A DNA stretch of 64,000 bases from Desulfuromonadaceae bacterium (GCA_028683855.1 JAQUHA010000010.1:49402-113401); one strand, 5' to 3'. Shown: positions 8,242 to 17,240, numbered from the stretch's first letter. Notes: generated from the sequence alone by a model not told the origin. Numbers and translations are program-made.

Positions 8242-10413
8242 CTAAGGACGTGTGTACATTCCTGCTACAGGAGCAGAAGTGTTCTTCCTTACGATGTAAC
8301 CACGTACAGTAGCAACAGTTGCTCCAGCGTTGTTAGCACCCAATGAAGTTGAATAATTGCTGAAGTTAATCAGACCATTAGGATCAGCAGTTGCGTTGTC
8401 AGCAACTCTGCGGTTTGAGAATTTAACTTCACCCTTCTGCAGGTACTGGATTGAATCGAATATCAGCTGTTTCATGAATGTACGGTTATGAACATGAGCA
8501 CCTTTTTCTGCATTAAGAAGCTTATAGTTCATTGCTGCACCCATATTTGCAGCTCCGGTTACGTTTGCACCGGTAACTACCATACCATCAGCCGTTGCAG
8601 TAGCAATCCAGTTTTTCAAAGCTGTTACGCCATCTGCTTTGTAGAAGTAAGGATAAGCATCAGCGTAAACTGCACCGTTCTGAGCAAGCTGCCATTTGAA
8701 GAAATCCATAGATGCTTTGTATTTTGGATATTCATCAAGTTCAGCAACTTCTTTCATATCTTCGTTTGTGTGGCAACCGTAGCAACCGGCATAAGTTCCG
8801 TCAGCCATTGCGCGAGTATCTGGTGGATCAGTAGGAGTAGTTTTTACCCATGTACCTTCAGCTCCTTCAAAAGCGTCAAAAGAGTGAGCCTTCTCAGGTC
8901 CGAGGTGGCAGGCAACACACTGCCCAACAGTTCCAGTATTAACAAGATTACCTTTGGCAGCAACAATTGTTGGACGAGCCGTTACGAGGGTAGTAGCAAA
9001 ATTATTCATACCAAGCTTACCGTGTGACCAAGCAGCTTTGTCACCTACAAGAGCATCACCTATAGCAATAGCAGGAGTACTGTTGCTTGTGCTTGCGGCA
9101 GCGGCTGGTATAACAACACCGTCAACTACAACACCGTACTTTGATGTATATGCCTGTGGAGCGTACTGAGTCTGACTGGCAGATGAATAGAACTGGAAGC
9201 CGCCTTTGCCGTAGAAAACTGCGGCAGCACCAAGGTAATGCGGATTTTTGAAGCTCTGGTTTGCATAATTTGTTACGCCTTTGATGATTGACTGACCGTT
9301 TTCACGGCTGGCGTGACAAGGAATACATACGTTTGATTCACCCATGTTTTCATAAGTAACAGTTGCCTTGGCAGCTGCACCGAAACCGCCCATACCGGCA
9401 GTGTAACTGTTACCGGTAATTGTTCTTACACTGTTGTGATAGCTGTTGCCACTGTGGCAGGTAGCACAGGTTAAAGCAGACATACCTGTATTTGTTGCTG
9501 TAGTAACTGTCCAGTTGGAGTCTACAGCCTGCACAAAACCGCTTGGTGTGTGGCATGCATTGCAGTCAAGACTTGCAGAGAAGTCGCGATCAGACCATGC
9601 CAGCTGTGTCAAAGTACCATGCCCTGAAGCAGCGAGATCAGGAACCTGCTGAAATTCAAGTCTGTGTGCCTGATGACAAGCTGTGCAATCAGTTTTGTTG
9701 AGATAATATTCTGCTTTGTGATCCGGGAAATTACCAGCTGCGTTGTGGCACTCATAGCATCTACTGTTATCAAATCCGGCTGCAGGATTCAAATCATTAT
9801 GCGTAGGTCCATGGCAACCTGCACAACCTGTGCTGTTCACACCGTTTTTAGGTGCTGGGCTTACAGTTACACTGTAATGACGTGACTGTTTATATTCTGC
9901 AACCAGGCTGTTCCCTGATGCAGCACGGCTATTCTCGTGGCATCCAAGACATGGCTCATCAGCAGCCTTGTAGTTTGGAGCTGCCATCAAGATAGTTCCG
10001 AGATCCGTAGTTTCCCCATCTTTTACCTCTACTCCAGACACAATAGCTTCATAAAGAAGAACATCGCTAGAGCTGAGTGCTTCGGCAACAACAATAAGAT
10101 CTTTGCCAGGAGCAACAGCAACCGTGCCGCCACCATCTGCTGCAGGGAAGCTTGCCTTAACTCTTGTGTATCTTACTGCATTAACTGTAGGGCCTGTTAT
10201 TTTTAGGCGAACGGAATAAACATCCGCTGGCACCATTCCGACTGTTTTTGCTGTGCTTTTGGCTGCAGACCAGTCAAATTTGGCTGTGATTTTTGCGTTT
10301 GCGGCTGAATCGCTACTTGCGATATTGCTGCTGCTTCCACCGCATCCAGTCAATGCGAACAAGAACAGGACAAACAACAGATTTTGCAATTTACTCAGAC
10401 TAATGTTTCTCAT
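8242..10413 (-). CDS. Nine-haem c-type cytochrome lipoprotein
   Basis: 723 residues from the ATG at 10413, chosen for its AGGAG site and the signal peptide that follows directly. The lipobox L-T-G-C is at residues 21-24 (mature start C24), so it is a lipoprotein, probably on the outer membrane. A beta-rich domain without haem sites fills about residues 30-150. Nine CxxCH haem motifs follow: CLGCH, CAGCH, CYECH, CTACH, CNACH, CATCH, CIPCH, CVACH and CYGCH, the first near residue 155 and the last in the C-terminal half. The protein is the last gene of the porin-cytochrome operon and is likely a surface electron-transfer cytochrome; I cannot assign it to a named Omc family. Confidence 0.92.
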   Translation of the reverse strand: MRNISLSKLQNLLFVLFLFALTGCGGSSSNIASSDSAANAKITAKFDWSAAKSTAKTVGMVPADVYSVRLKITGPTVNAVRYTRVKASFPAADGGGTVAVAPGKDLIVVAEALSSSDVLLYEAIVSGVEVKDGETTDLGTILMAAPNYKAADEPCLGCHENSRAASGNSLVAEYKQSRHYSVTVSPAPKNGVNSTGCAGCHGPTHNDLNPAAGFDNSRCYECHNAAGNFPDHKAEYYLNKTDCTACHQAHRLEFQQVPDLAASGHGTLTQLAWSDRDFSASLDCNACHTPSGFVQAVDSNWTVTTATNTGMSALTCATCHSGNSYHNSVRTITGNSYTAGMGGFGAAAKATVTYENMGESNVCIPCHASRENGQSIIKGVTNYANQSFKNPHYLGAAAVFYGKGGFQFYSSASQTQYAPQAYTSKYGVVVDGVVIPAAAASTSNSTPAIAIGDALVGDKAAWSHGKLGMNNFATTLVTARPTIVAAKGNLVNTGTVGQCVACHLGPEKAHSFDAFEGAEGTWVKTTPTDPPDTRAMADGTYAGCYGCHTNEDMKEVAELDEYPKYKASMDFFKWQLAQNGAVYADAYPYFYKADGVTALKNWIATATADGMVVTGANVTGAANMGAAMNYKLLNAEKGAHVHNRTFMKQLIFDSIQYLQKGEVKFSNRRVADNATADPNGLINFSNYSTSLGANNAGATVATVRGYIVRKNTSAPVAGMYTRP

Positions 10414-10442
10414 CTTGTTTTCTCCTTTACCTGTTTTAGTTT

Positions 10443-10458
10443 CCGAACTTACGTTCGG
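10443..10458. promoter_or_regulatory. Small inverted repeat before the nine-haem gene
   Basis: CCGAAC/GTTCGG arms with a 4-base spacer, 30 bp upstream of the start codon of the nine-haem gene and inside its probable leader. It could be a hairpin in the mRNA or a protein site. The 199-bp gap to the previous gene also shows a weak stem (CCTCTT/AAGAGG) followed by GGTTTT right after the stop at 10613, a possible partial terminator. Confidence 0.35.
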
Positions 10459-10612
10459 TTCTGCCCGATTACCGTTGAAAAACAATAATATTTTCTAAGA
10501 ACCGGTTCCATTTCCCTGTTTTTTTTCGATAATCCCCCCTTTCTTTTTAGTAGGACTCGACTTTAGTGTGTTACGACCTGACACAAATTAACGGTTTTAA
10601 AACCCCTCTTTA

Positions 10613-12976
10613 TTAAGGAAGAGGTGTAACAGTTGATGTTGCGGCAAAGTCTTGTCCGGTTATAAATGTACCCTCTGTAATTATATCAACAACTTTACTT
10701 ACAGGATCGAATGTATAGTCTATCTGTTCTGTGGCTGTAATAACAGCTGGTAGTGATGGAATTACTGTATAGCTACCAGTTTCTACGGGTACTGAAAAAT
10801 TACCGTTACTATCGGTGGTCGTTACATGGTATTCAATTGAACCTTTTATAAATGTAACGAAAACTCCAGAAACAGCTACTCCATCCAGAGTAACGTTTCC
10901 TGATATTCGGTTCCATTGATTAAATGATAAATCAGAAGTAAGCGATCCAGACGGATAGGTTATATTTCCAACTGCCGTACCATTTGGAAAGGTCACACTG
11001 CCTATCACCGTTCCATCTGGGTATGCCACAGTACCAACAACAGTACCATCTGCGTAGGTAACCGTACCTATCACCGTACCTTTTGGATATGTAACTCCGC
11101 CGATTATGACACCATTTGGATAGCTGACACCGGTTATAATAGTATCAAGCGGGAACGATACCCCAGCTACTACTGTTCCGGCAGGATAAGCCACACCACC
11201 AATTATTGCACCATTTGGATAAGTCACAGTACCTATCACCGTTCCATCTGGGTATGTTACAGTACCAATCACCGTGCCGCTCGGATACGAGACACCACCT
11301 ATAACTGTGCCGTTGGGGAAAGTGACTCCGGCAACTACAGCACCAACAGGGAATGCAACCCCTCCGACTATTGTACCTTTTGGGTAGGCTACCCCTCCAA
11401 TCACTACACCATTTGGATAACTTATCCCTCCCATTACAGTTCCAGTCGGATATGTGACCCCACCGATTACCGTAGCAGTTGGATAAGTCACACCGCCAAT
11501 GACCAAGCCAGACGGGTACGATATTCCGCCAACTATTGTCCCTGGGGGATAAGTAAACTCACCATCGACTGAACCCTGATTGAATGGTGCAGCCACAAAA
11601 TCCAAACCTGCTATATTAGAATTTGAAACGGTTGTGGATCTGCTTAACGGCGTGAATTTATACAGGGCGGAAGTTGGAGTTACGGTATATTCACCCTCGC
11701 GAACACCGGGGATATTGAAATACCCATCTGAACCAGTCACAAACAGTCCCGTACCGGCTCCATCTATAACAACATAGATTGACGAAAGTCCTGCGCCATT
11801 TAGAGTTATCCTGCCTGATACTGTATAAGTTGGGTATGCAGTAGTAGAAATGGTCATCTTGATGCCTGTGGAAAGATTACCTGAAGCGTCTCGTGCCTTA
11901 ACTTCATATTTATAAGCTGTTAGTGCCGCAAGAGATTTATCTTCAAACGCAAAGCCTTGTCCTGCAGCTATTGCCTTAATAAATACATCGTTTCTATAGA
12001 TGTAATAATAAGCCATACCTGATCCACCAGAATCTATTGAGGCTTCCCATGTAAGGGTCACCGTGTCAGGTGTGGATGTTGCTGTCAAATTCTGCGGTGC
12101 GGATGGTGGCACTGTATCGCTTAGAGCAGGTTCTTGTATCACCGGAGATGCCTCTGGGGGTGTGTATGAACCAGAGATAACAACACCCTGATTGATCAAG
12201 GCAGTGTTATTATCTGTCAGCTTAACCTTCAACTCTTCAAAAAGTTGCCCTGACCCCAAGGATATTTGGGTTGTACCATTTGAAAATCTAACCAGATCGG
12301 CAAGAGTTGTACCAGGCTCCATAAGCGAGTTTATCGACTGTGTAACTATCAACAGCTGTTGTTGTGCCGGAGTCGGAACTGAACCAATAGCAAGCGGTGG
12401 AATCTGAGTAAAATTCACACCGAGAAACGGCTCTAATGCAAGAATTGCTTTTTGAATATTCTCAGGCGTAAAACTACTACCTTTGTTAGTAACTATGTAC
12501 TGATAAACTATTTCTGACGCAGGGCCGATAACAACAAAATCACCCTCCTCTACTGAAGAGAGAACCGCTCTAAAAGTTACAACCGCATCAGCAGCTGATC
12601 TAACTTTAGCCACAAAGATAATTTCGCCGGAATAAAATATCGGAATTTTAACGGTGAACTTACCCTGCCCATTACTTCTTACTGTAGGAGACAAAGGAAC
12701 GGTTGATACTTTACCCACAGTTTTATTCAGAACAGGCTTAGCCAGAGCGTCTGATTCTATAGCCATCTTACCAACGCTCGTCCCATCAACAGCGTATGCC
12801 GTTACCTCGGCATTCGCGAACGGCTGCACTCCGGTGCTGTCATAAACAATACCATTAACCTCTTTATACGTAGGCACTGCAGCCGACTCGCCACCACTGC
12901 CGCACCCGTAGAGGAACAATGACAGGGAGGCGAGTATTATCGCTTTAAAAGTGAACCTCTTCCAGTTGGTACACAT
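10613..12976 (-). CDS. Fibronectin-III / carboxypeptidase-regulatory lipoprotein with 11-residue repeats
   Basis: 787 residues from the ATG at 12976 (GGAGGAG site 7 bases ahead; the in-frame start 33 bp upstream lacks one). Signal peptide with lipobox ending L-Y-G-C near residue 25, then a glycine/serine spacer. Parts in order: a beta-rich N-domain (about 35-280), one fibronectin type III domain (about 289-380), a carboxypeptidase-regulatory-like beta domain (about 381-465), nineteen tandem 11-residue repeats (476-684), and a second carboxypeptidase-regulatory-like domain (about 690-775). It has no haem site. Lying between cytochrome genes, it may be a surface scaffold or adhesin for them (inference). 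Function unknown. Confidence 0.85.
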   Translation of the reverse strand: MCTNWKRFTFKAIILASLSLFLYGCGSGGESAAVPTYKEVNGIVYDSTGVQPFANAEVTAYAVDGTSVGKMAIESDALAKPVLNKTVGKVSTVPLSPTVRSNGQGKFTVKIPIFYSGEIIFVAKVRSAADAVVTFRAVLSSVEEGDFVVIGPASEIVYQYIVTNKGSSFTPENIQKAILALEPFLGVNFTQIPPLAIGSVPTPAQQQLLIVTQSINSLMEPGTTLADLVRFSNGTTQISLGSGQLFEELKVKLTDNNTALINQGVVISGSYTPPEASPVIQEPALSDTVPPSAPQNLTATSTPDTVTLTWEASIDSGGSGMAYYYIYRNDVFIKAIAAGQGFAFEDKSLAALTAYKYEVKARDASGNLSTGIKMTISTTAYPTYTVSGRITLNGAGLSSIYVVIDGAGTGLFVTGSDGYFNIPGVREGEYTVTPTSALYKFTPLSRSTTVSNSNIAGLDFVAAPFNQGSVDGEFTYPPGTIVGGISYPSGLVIGGVTYPTATVIGGVTYPTGTVMGGISYPNGVVIGGVAYPKGTIVGGVAFPVGAVVAGVTFPNGTVIGGVSYPSGTVIGTVTYPDGTVIGTVTYPNGAIIGGVAYPAGTVVAGVSFPLDTIITGVSYPNGVIIGGVTYPKGTVIGTVTYADGTVVGTVAYPDGTVIGSVTFPNGTAVGNITYPSGSLTSDLSFNQWNRISGNVTLDGVAVSGVFVTFIKGSIEYHVTTTDSNGNFSVPVETGSYTVIPSLPAVITATEQIDYTFDPVSKVVDIITEGTFITGQDFAATSTVTPLP
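10925..11551 (-). repeat. Nineteen tandem 33-bp (11-residue) coding repeats
   Basis: The protein repeats with strict period 11 and no insertions: consensus Y/F-P-x-G-T-V-I-G-G-V-T. Positions Y/F1 and P2 are kept in nearly all units (unit 16 has Y-A), G4 in most, and hydrophobic residues at 6, 7 and 10. Units 9, 10 and 15-17 share G-T-V or G-S-V in place of G-G-V. DNA copies are diverged, so the array is not a recent expansion. The alternating pattern suggests short beta-strands and turns, perhaps a beta-solenoid (inference). Confidence 0.95.
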
Positions 12977-13014
12977 ACTGAACTCCTCCTTCTGGTTCGT
13001 TATTTTCAAATATT

Positions 13015-13698
13015 CTATAAATTTATGTCAACGCCACCAGACGCTGATGCTTTAAAATTTTGCCCGCTCAGAATATTGCTATCAGCAATTGAGAAGGGGT
13101 CACCTATGTTGTAAATTACCGTACCATCAGCAGAGAGTTTGTTGTTGGTCTCATCCGGGTCATAAATATAAACCATTCCACTTTCCGTTATGGTAACTAG
13201 AGTACCGCTACTTCTTACAGGCACCAAACCCCAACTGAATACATACGAATCAGCTTTTGGTCTTATCGTATAACTGCCAGCCAGCAGACCACTTAATTTA
13301 TAATTGCCAAACAGATCGGTATTCACCGCCTTGAAAGGAGCAGAATCTTCCTTGACGCTCTCCAGACCGGATGTGTCTCTGGTCATATAATGCACTGTAT
13401 CACCGATACTTGTTGTATATATCTGATAAGTGGCTTTGTAGATGTTTACGGCTGTGTTACTAAGCGGGTTACCATTTTCAAGCACTACTTTCCCTGAAAT
13501 AGAAAGACCATCCGCTTCATTATTAACAACATTCTGCGTCACTCCACTACCACCACCTCCACCACAGGCAGTTATACAGACGGACATGACTGCAAGAAAG
13601 AGGAGAGCAACAACCTGCCTGAAAAAACCTATATGCAGACAAGCACCATTTTCTTCATAGAAGTTGCTGTTTCTTACATAAGCGGGCAAATTCAACAT
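13015..13698 (-). CDS. Putative lipoprotein with carboxypeptidase-regulatory-like domain
   Basis: 227 residues. A hydrophobic stretch near residues 27-45 ends in I-T-A-C followed by six glycines and a serine, a lipobox with a Gly-rich spacer. The N-terminal extension before it is long, so the true start may lie downstream of the ATG at 13698. The rest is a beta-sandwich like region ('LSISGKVVLENGNPLSNTAV', later 'GNYKLSGLLAGSYTI') typical of carboxypeptidase-regulatory domains. It starts 2 bp after the stop of the upstream cytochrome gene, so it is part of the operon. Function unknown. Confidence 0.75.
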   Translation of the reverse strand: MLNLPAYVRNSNFYEENGACLHIGFFRQVVALLFLAVMSVCITACGGGGGSGVTQNVVNNEADGLSISGKVVLENGNPLSNTAVNIYKATYQIYTTSIGDTVHYMTRDTSGLESVKEDSAPFKAVNTDLFGNYKLSGLLAGSYTIRPKADSYVFSWGLVPVRSSGTLVTITESGMVYIYDPDETNNKLSADGTVIYNIGDPFSIADSNILSGQNFKASASGGVDINL

Positions 13699-13700
13699 AA

Positions 13701-14645
13701 CTACTGCGCCTCAATCCAGGAAGCTGTTGGAAGTAACGGCGCTATTGTATGACAAGTCGTAGTACAGCTCTTTGTAGGGATATTATATACGGAAATCCGC
13801 GTAGGGGCAGCACCAACTGTTGTGGCACTTAACGGCATTGTTCTGGTTGCCAATCCCGAAAAATGATTCTGATAATCTGTCAGCCTGCCTATGTTATGAC
13901 ACTCCGTACATTTTGCTCCATTATCCAGATGATATTTATGCAGATTGGTATCAGAGTAATTACCGGAATAAAAGCTGTTGAATTGTGGATTACCTGGCAA
14001 CGTACCCTGCTCATGGCACTGCAGACAAACTGTGTCGTCATTCGCCACAATATTAATCGTAGAAGTCCAATTCGGAGTAACCTTCCCGCCGTGACAACTT
14101 ACATTGGCACAAGCTCCGTTATTGTACGAAATTGCGACGTTAGCGTTTGCCTTGTACGTCGAAGGGAATGAAAGGGTTGCGTTACTCAATTCGCCTTCCG
14201 GATTAGCTTTTGCGTGACTTACACCGCCCGAACCGGCATCTTCGTGACAGGTATAACACCCGACCCCGGGGAGTGCTGTGTGGAGCGCGTGAGCCGATTT
14301 GACATTGGGGGCTGTATCTCCAAAAGGTCCACTCGGCATACCGCCGTGACACGAAACGCAACCGACCGGATTTTCGACAGGACTTGTAAAGTGGCAGGTA
14401 AAACCACTAACTGAAGATTCACTCATGCAGCTTACTCTCGAAATGCCACCCTCGTACTCTTCTCCATGACACTCTGCACAAGTTTCTAACTCCGCCTCGG
14501 TTATCGCCTTATGACTGGTTACCCAGCCAGCTGAATGCCCCCCTTCCGGACTGAAAACGACGTTCTCATTCTTGTCACCGCAGGCAGCCAGCGAAAGTGA
14601 AAATATACCAATAAGTAATAAGTGAGATGGTTTTATTTGTGACAT
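13701..14645 (-). CDS. Multihaem lipoprotein with canonical and CX4CH haem sites
   Basis: 314 residues from the ATG at 14645 (AGAGG site 8 bases ahead; a GTG lies 9 bp upstream). Lipobox L-A-A-C near residue 21. Five canonical sites (CAECH, CVSCH, CYTCH, CLQCH, CTECH) are joined by C-A-N-V-S-C-H (CX4CH), C-T-T-T-C-H (CX3CH) and a C-x10-C-H near the first haem. The CX4CH followed by CxxCH arrangement matches the Geobacter CxxxxCH/CxxCH domain family. Its start lies inside the end of the 5-haem gene (13-bp overlap). Probably an outer-membrane cytochrome of the conduit; how many variant sites carry haem is unknown. Confidence 0.85.
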   Translation of the reverse strand: MSQIKPSHLLLIGIFSLSLAACGDKNENVVFSPEGGHSAGWVTSHKAITEAELETCAECHGEEYEGGISRVSCMSESSVSGFTCHFTSPVENPVGCVSCHGGMPSGPFGDTAPNVKSAHALHTALPGVGCYTCHEDAGSGGVSHAKANPEGELSNATLSFPSTYKANANVAISYNNGACANVSCHGGKVTPNWTSTINIVANDDTVCLQCHEQGTLPGNPQFNSFYSGNYSDTNLHKYHLDNGAKCTECHNIGRLTDYQNHFSGLATRTMPLSATTVGAAPTRISVYNIPTKSCTTTCHTIAPLLPTASWIEAQ

Positions 14646-15079
14646 GATGCGCACCTCTCATTATTCTGCCGTCCGTGGCATTTGACGCAGGAGACAGGAT
14701 TTACCCTTCCGTCAATTTTATGCTGGGTGAGATAATCACCACGGTGCGGAAGCGTTCTTTCCGGATCATCTGTAAACTTCTCGCTCGGTTTTATTTCTTC
14801 CTTATGTGCGTGGCAGTCAGAACAGAAGGATTCGTGATGACACGCATTGCAGGCTTGACGAGTCGAAGCGGCATAAAAACGGTGCTTCGCCATAAAGTCA
14901 GGGGCGCGGTGATTCAGGCTGCTCCAGGAGTCAGTATGACATTCTGAACAGTTTGGTCTTGACATCCCCTGTTCTCTGACATCTTCGGGGTGAGTGCGTT
15001 TTATACTGTCCGTGTTGGCACAGGCGTACAGTAAACTCATTAGAAGCAGAACCGACATTATTGCAAATTTATTTTTCAC
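14633..15079 (-). CDS. Five-haem c-type cytochrome lipoprotein
   Basis: 148 residues from a GTG at 15079 that overlaps the barrel gene's stop as GTGA. A GGGGTAA site precedes it. Signal peptide with lipobox L-Y-A-C near residues 17-20. Five haem motifs: CSECH, CNACH, CSDCH, CVKCH and, at the very C-terminus, CASCH followed only by K. With about 30 residues per haem it is a compact electron wire. In porin-cytochrome complexes a cytochrome sits inside or beside the barrel, and this one is a good candidate (inference). Confidence 0.9.
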   Translation of the reverse strand: MKNKFAIMSVLLLMSLLYACANTDSIKRTHPEDVREQGMSRPNCSECHTDSWSSLNHRAPDFMAKHRFYAASTRQACNACHHESFCSDCHAHKEEIKPSEKFTDDPERTLPHRGDYLTQHKIDGRVNPVSCVKCHGRQNNERCASCHK

Positions 15080-16398
15080 TCTTTACCCCCCCTCTCAGCG
15101 GCAGACTTTGTATCAAACGTGTAGGTCGCTTTTAGAAGCGCACGAACCTCGCGGTCAAAATCAGGGTTTCTGGAATATTCAAAATCCGCCCCAAGCTTCA
15201 ACTTGTGGTTCAACTCGTATCCTGCTGCACCGGTGAAGGCATAGCTGTTGTTTATACCGTTGATTCGTTTGTCATAATTTACATTCATCAGGTCAAGAAC
15301 CAGATCCGCATGACCAATCTTTTTGGAGGCAAAGGCTCGGCATTCAAGATATCTAAGTTTATCGACATCACCGGACATACGGTGAAAATTAGCTCCAACA
15401 ACAAGCTCTTCCGGCAGTCTGTAGGAAATTTTACCGCCAAAATAACTGGCATCACCCGACTTATCATAGCTGTAAAATTTGTAGTCCGCCCCGACTGTCA
15501 GATTGGAGATACCGGTATAAGCGAGGCTTGTACCAACGGCAGTCTGTTTTTCATTGCTGTTCCAGACTGAGTTAAACATACCCAATGCCGGTGTTGTTAC
15601 ATTGTAGAGATAGTCTTTGAAATTTACGTGTGAATAATCAGCACCCAGCCTGAGTGTGTTAAGCGGGGAGTAGGTAAGGGCATAACTGCTCTCCATCCAA
15701 CCATTGGTAATGGAGTTATAAGAGGAGCGACCGGTCAGATCAAGCTGAGTAATCGGATGAATCCAGATATCAACCCCCTCTTCTTCTCTAAAACTGCCCG
15801 GTCCATCCTGTTCAACTTTCAAAGCGCTCAATCCTACGGAGTAATATTTTCTATTTTCCTGAGATATGCGTGCTCCGTAAATAATTGTTCCGTCATTATA
15901 CTTTGGATCCAATGTTGCTTCTGTGGTGATAGAGTTACCTAAAAACGCTGAAGCTCCAAAACCGTACTGAAAATCATTACGCAGATAAACTCCATCTACC
16001 CGCTCTGTAGCAACACCCTCGCTTATAAACTGTCGACCTACGCTGACAGCGGTGTTGTTTTTAGGAGCATAATAGGTGAGATAGGCATACTGAACGTCCC
16101 CCGCCGTTCTGCTTGATTCAGACTTATCGCCAAGATCGGCTCTACCCCACGCCCCCATATAAAATGAAACCTCCGAACCGTCAGCACGACTGTCGGTTAA
16201 ATTAAGGCGAAGATATTCATACGCAGGGAAGAGGTTCTTATCATCAACAGTTTTACGCATACGGAAGATTGTGTTGGACTCACCGGAAAACGAATAATCA
16301 GACGCGATGAGCGGCTGCGACCAGAGCAGCGCTGAAGCGAGTACTGCCGCCCCTGCACCAAGGATCAGACAGTTTTTTTTCATTTGGTTATCTTTCAA
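15076..16398 (-). CDS. Outer-membrane beta-barrel protein of a porin-cytochrome conduit
   Basis: 440 residues. The start is the TTG at 16398: an AGGAGG site sits 7-8 bases before it, whereas the ATG 15 bp further in would be too far away. Signal peptide to about residue 33 (...A-S-D). The rest alternates aromatic and polar residues as in a barrel with about 16-20 strands, for example 'VSFYMGAWGRADLG' and the C-terminal 'KLGADFEYSRNPDFDREVRALLKATYTF'. The C-terminus is not a bare aromatic but ends in a short charged tail. It heads the operon before two haem lipoproteins, the gene logic of Geobacter Ext/Pcc electron conduits; which conduit family it belongs to is not resolved. Confidence 0.85.
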   Translation of the reverse strand: MKDNQMKKNCLILGAGAAVLASALLWSQPLIASDYSFSGESNTIFRMRKTVDDKNLFPAYEYLRLNLTDSRADGSEVSFYMGAWGRADLGDKSESSRTAGDVQYAYLTYYAPKNNTAVSVGRQFISEGVATERVDGVYLRNDFQYGFGASAFLGNSITTEATLDPKYNDGTIIYGARISQENRKYYSVGLSALKVEQDGPGSFREEEGVDIWIHPITQLDLTGRSSYNSITNGWMESSYALTYSPLNTLRLGADYSHVNFKDYLYNVTTPALGMFNSVWNSNEKQTAVGTSLAYTGISNLTVGADYKFYSYDKSGDASYFGGKISYRLPEELVVGANFHRMSGDVDKLRYLECRAFASKKIGHADLVLDLMNVNYDKRINGINNSYAFTGAAGYELNHKLKLGADFEYSRNPDFDREVRALLKATYTFDTKSAAERGGKE

Positions 16399-16605
16399 AA
16401 TATACCCTCCTTTCTGGAAGTTTAGTTCAACTTAACCGTGAATATTATTATTTTTCTCTGCAGACTGTGGAAAGGGCGTACGGAATCTCCTTTCTGGTAA
16501 ATGTTTTGATGCAGTAACAGAATCAGAGCATCCAATTATTCAATTTCATTATCTGGGTAGCGTAAAGACAGAAGACAATATGCCAAATAACTATATACAA
16601 TTTAT

Positions 16606-16625
16606 TACTAATTATATGATTAGTA
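16606..16625. promoter_or_regulatory. Inverted repeat in the 505-bp gap before the cytochrome operon
   Basis: TACTAAT/ATTAGTA arms with a 6-base spacer, a possible operator. The 16399-16903 gap is very AT-rich and otherwise holds the fmdB promoter; I see no gene, no minus-strand reading frame with a ribosome-binding site and no second riboswitch in it. Confidence 0.35.
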
Positions 16626-16829
16626 GCATATACTGAATAAGTAAACAGACTGTTAAATATGAGATAAAATTGAGTACAGAATTAATATTTAAAATTACAG
16701 CTAAAACATCTTCTAATGAAACATAAGAAATTGCAAATAGCGTATACATACAGCATAAATTGAACCAACAATTTTAGAATCAGAAGAGAGTTAACCTACA
16801 ACGTAACAGAAGAGTAAAAAGCTGCGACA

Positions 16830-16858
16830 TTGACAAACTTACCATAGAATTATTATAG
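16830..16858 (+). promoter_or_regulatory. Sigma-70 type promoter of fmdB
   Basis: TTGACA at 16830-16835, then 17 bases to TTATAG at 16853-16858 (a TATTAT two bases earlier is the alternative). Transcription would start about 40 bp before the fmdB ATG. Confidence 0.6.
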
Positions 16859-16903
16859 TGCAACCACTGGTACTAATTATCACCACGAAGGAGTCTATAC
16901 GCC

Positions 16904-17137
16904 ATGCCGATGTATGAATACCGCTGTACAAGCTGCAATAACGAATTTGAGCTGCGTCAGAAATTTTCTGACCCCCCCGCCAGCCAATGTCCAAAGTGCG
17001 GAGGAGCAGTTGAAAAAATGATCTCCTCCACCGGCTTCAGCCTAAAAGGCGACGGATGGTTTAATACAGGTTACTGTCCAAAAACCGAAGCTCCAAAACC
17101 CTCTTCCTGCCCCGCCGGTGGTTGCTGCGCCGGTTAG
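16904..17137 (+). CDS. FmdB family zinc-ribbon protein
   Basis: 77 residues, beginning M-P-M-Y-E-Y-R-C as FmdB proteins do. Two CxxC pairs (C8/C11 'CTSC', then 'CPKC' near 29) form a zinc ribbon; a third group 'CPAGGCC' ends the protein. FmdB was named as a regulator of formamidase genes but most members are of unknown function. AAGGAG site 10 bases before the ATG. The gene lies alone, and any transcript running from the minus-strand riboswitch to the cytochrome operon would be fully antisense to it. Confidence 0.85.
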   Translation: MPMYEYRCTSCNNEFELRQKFSDPPASQCPKCGGAVEKMISSTGFSLKGDGWFNTGYCPKTEAPKPSSCPAGGCCAG

Positions 17138-17176
17138 TAGCGACAAGCCTTGAATCTTAAATTTCCTGTTCTGAAT

Positions 17177-17223
17177 AAAAAAAACGCCCTTACTTTTCCT
17201 GATAAAGAAAAAAAGGGCGTTTT
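17177..17223 (-). terminator. Terminator after the GEMM aptamer (also ends fmdB)
   Basis: 11-bp stem AAAACGCCCTT/AAGGGCGTTTT. On the minus strand it ends in eight Ts, a strong terminator 18 bases after the aptamer, as expected for a riboswitch expression platform. On the plus strand it ends in only four Ts but may also stop fmdB transcription. Confidence 0.8.
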
Positions 17224-17240
17224 ATCGCAAAAATTTCCGC

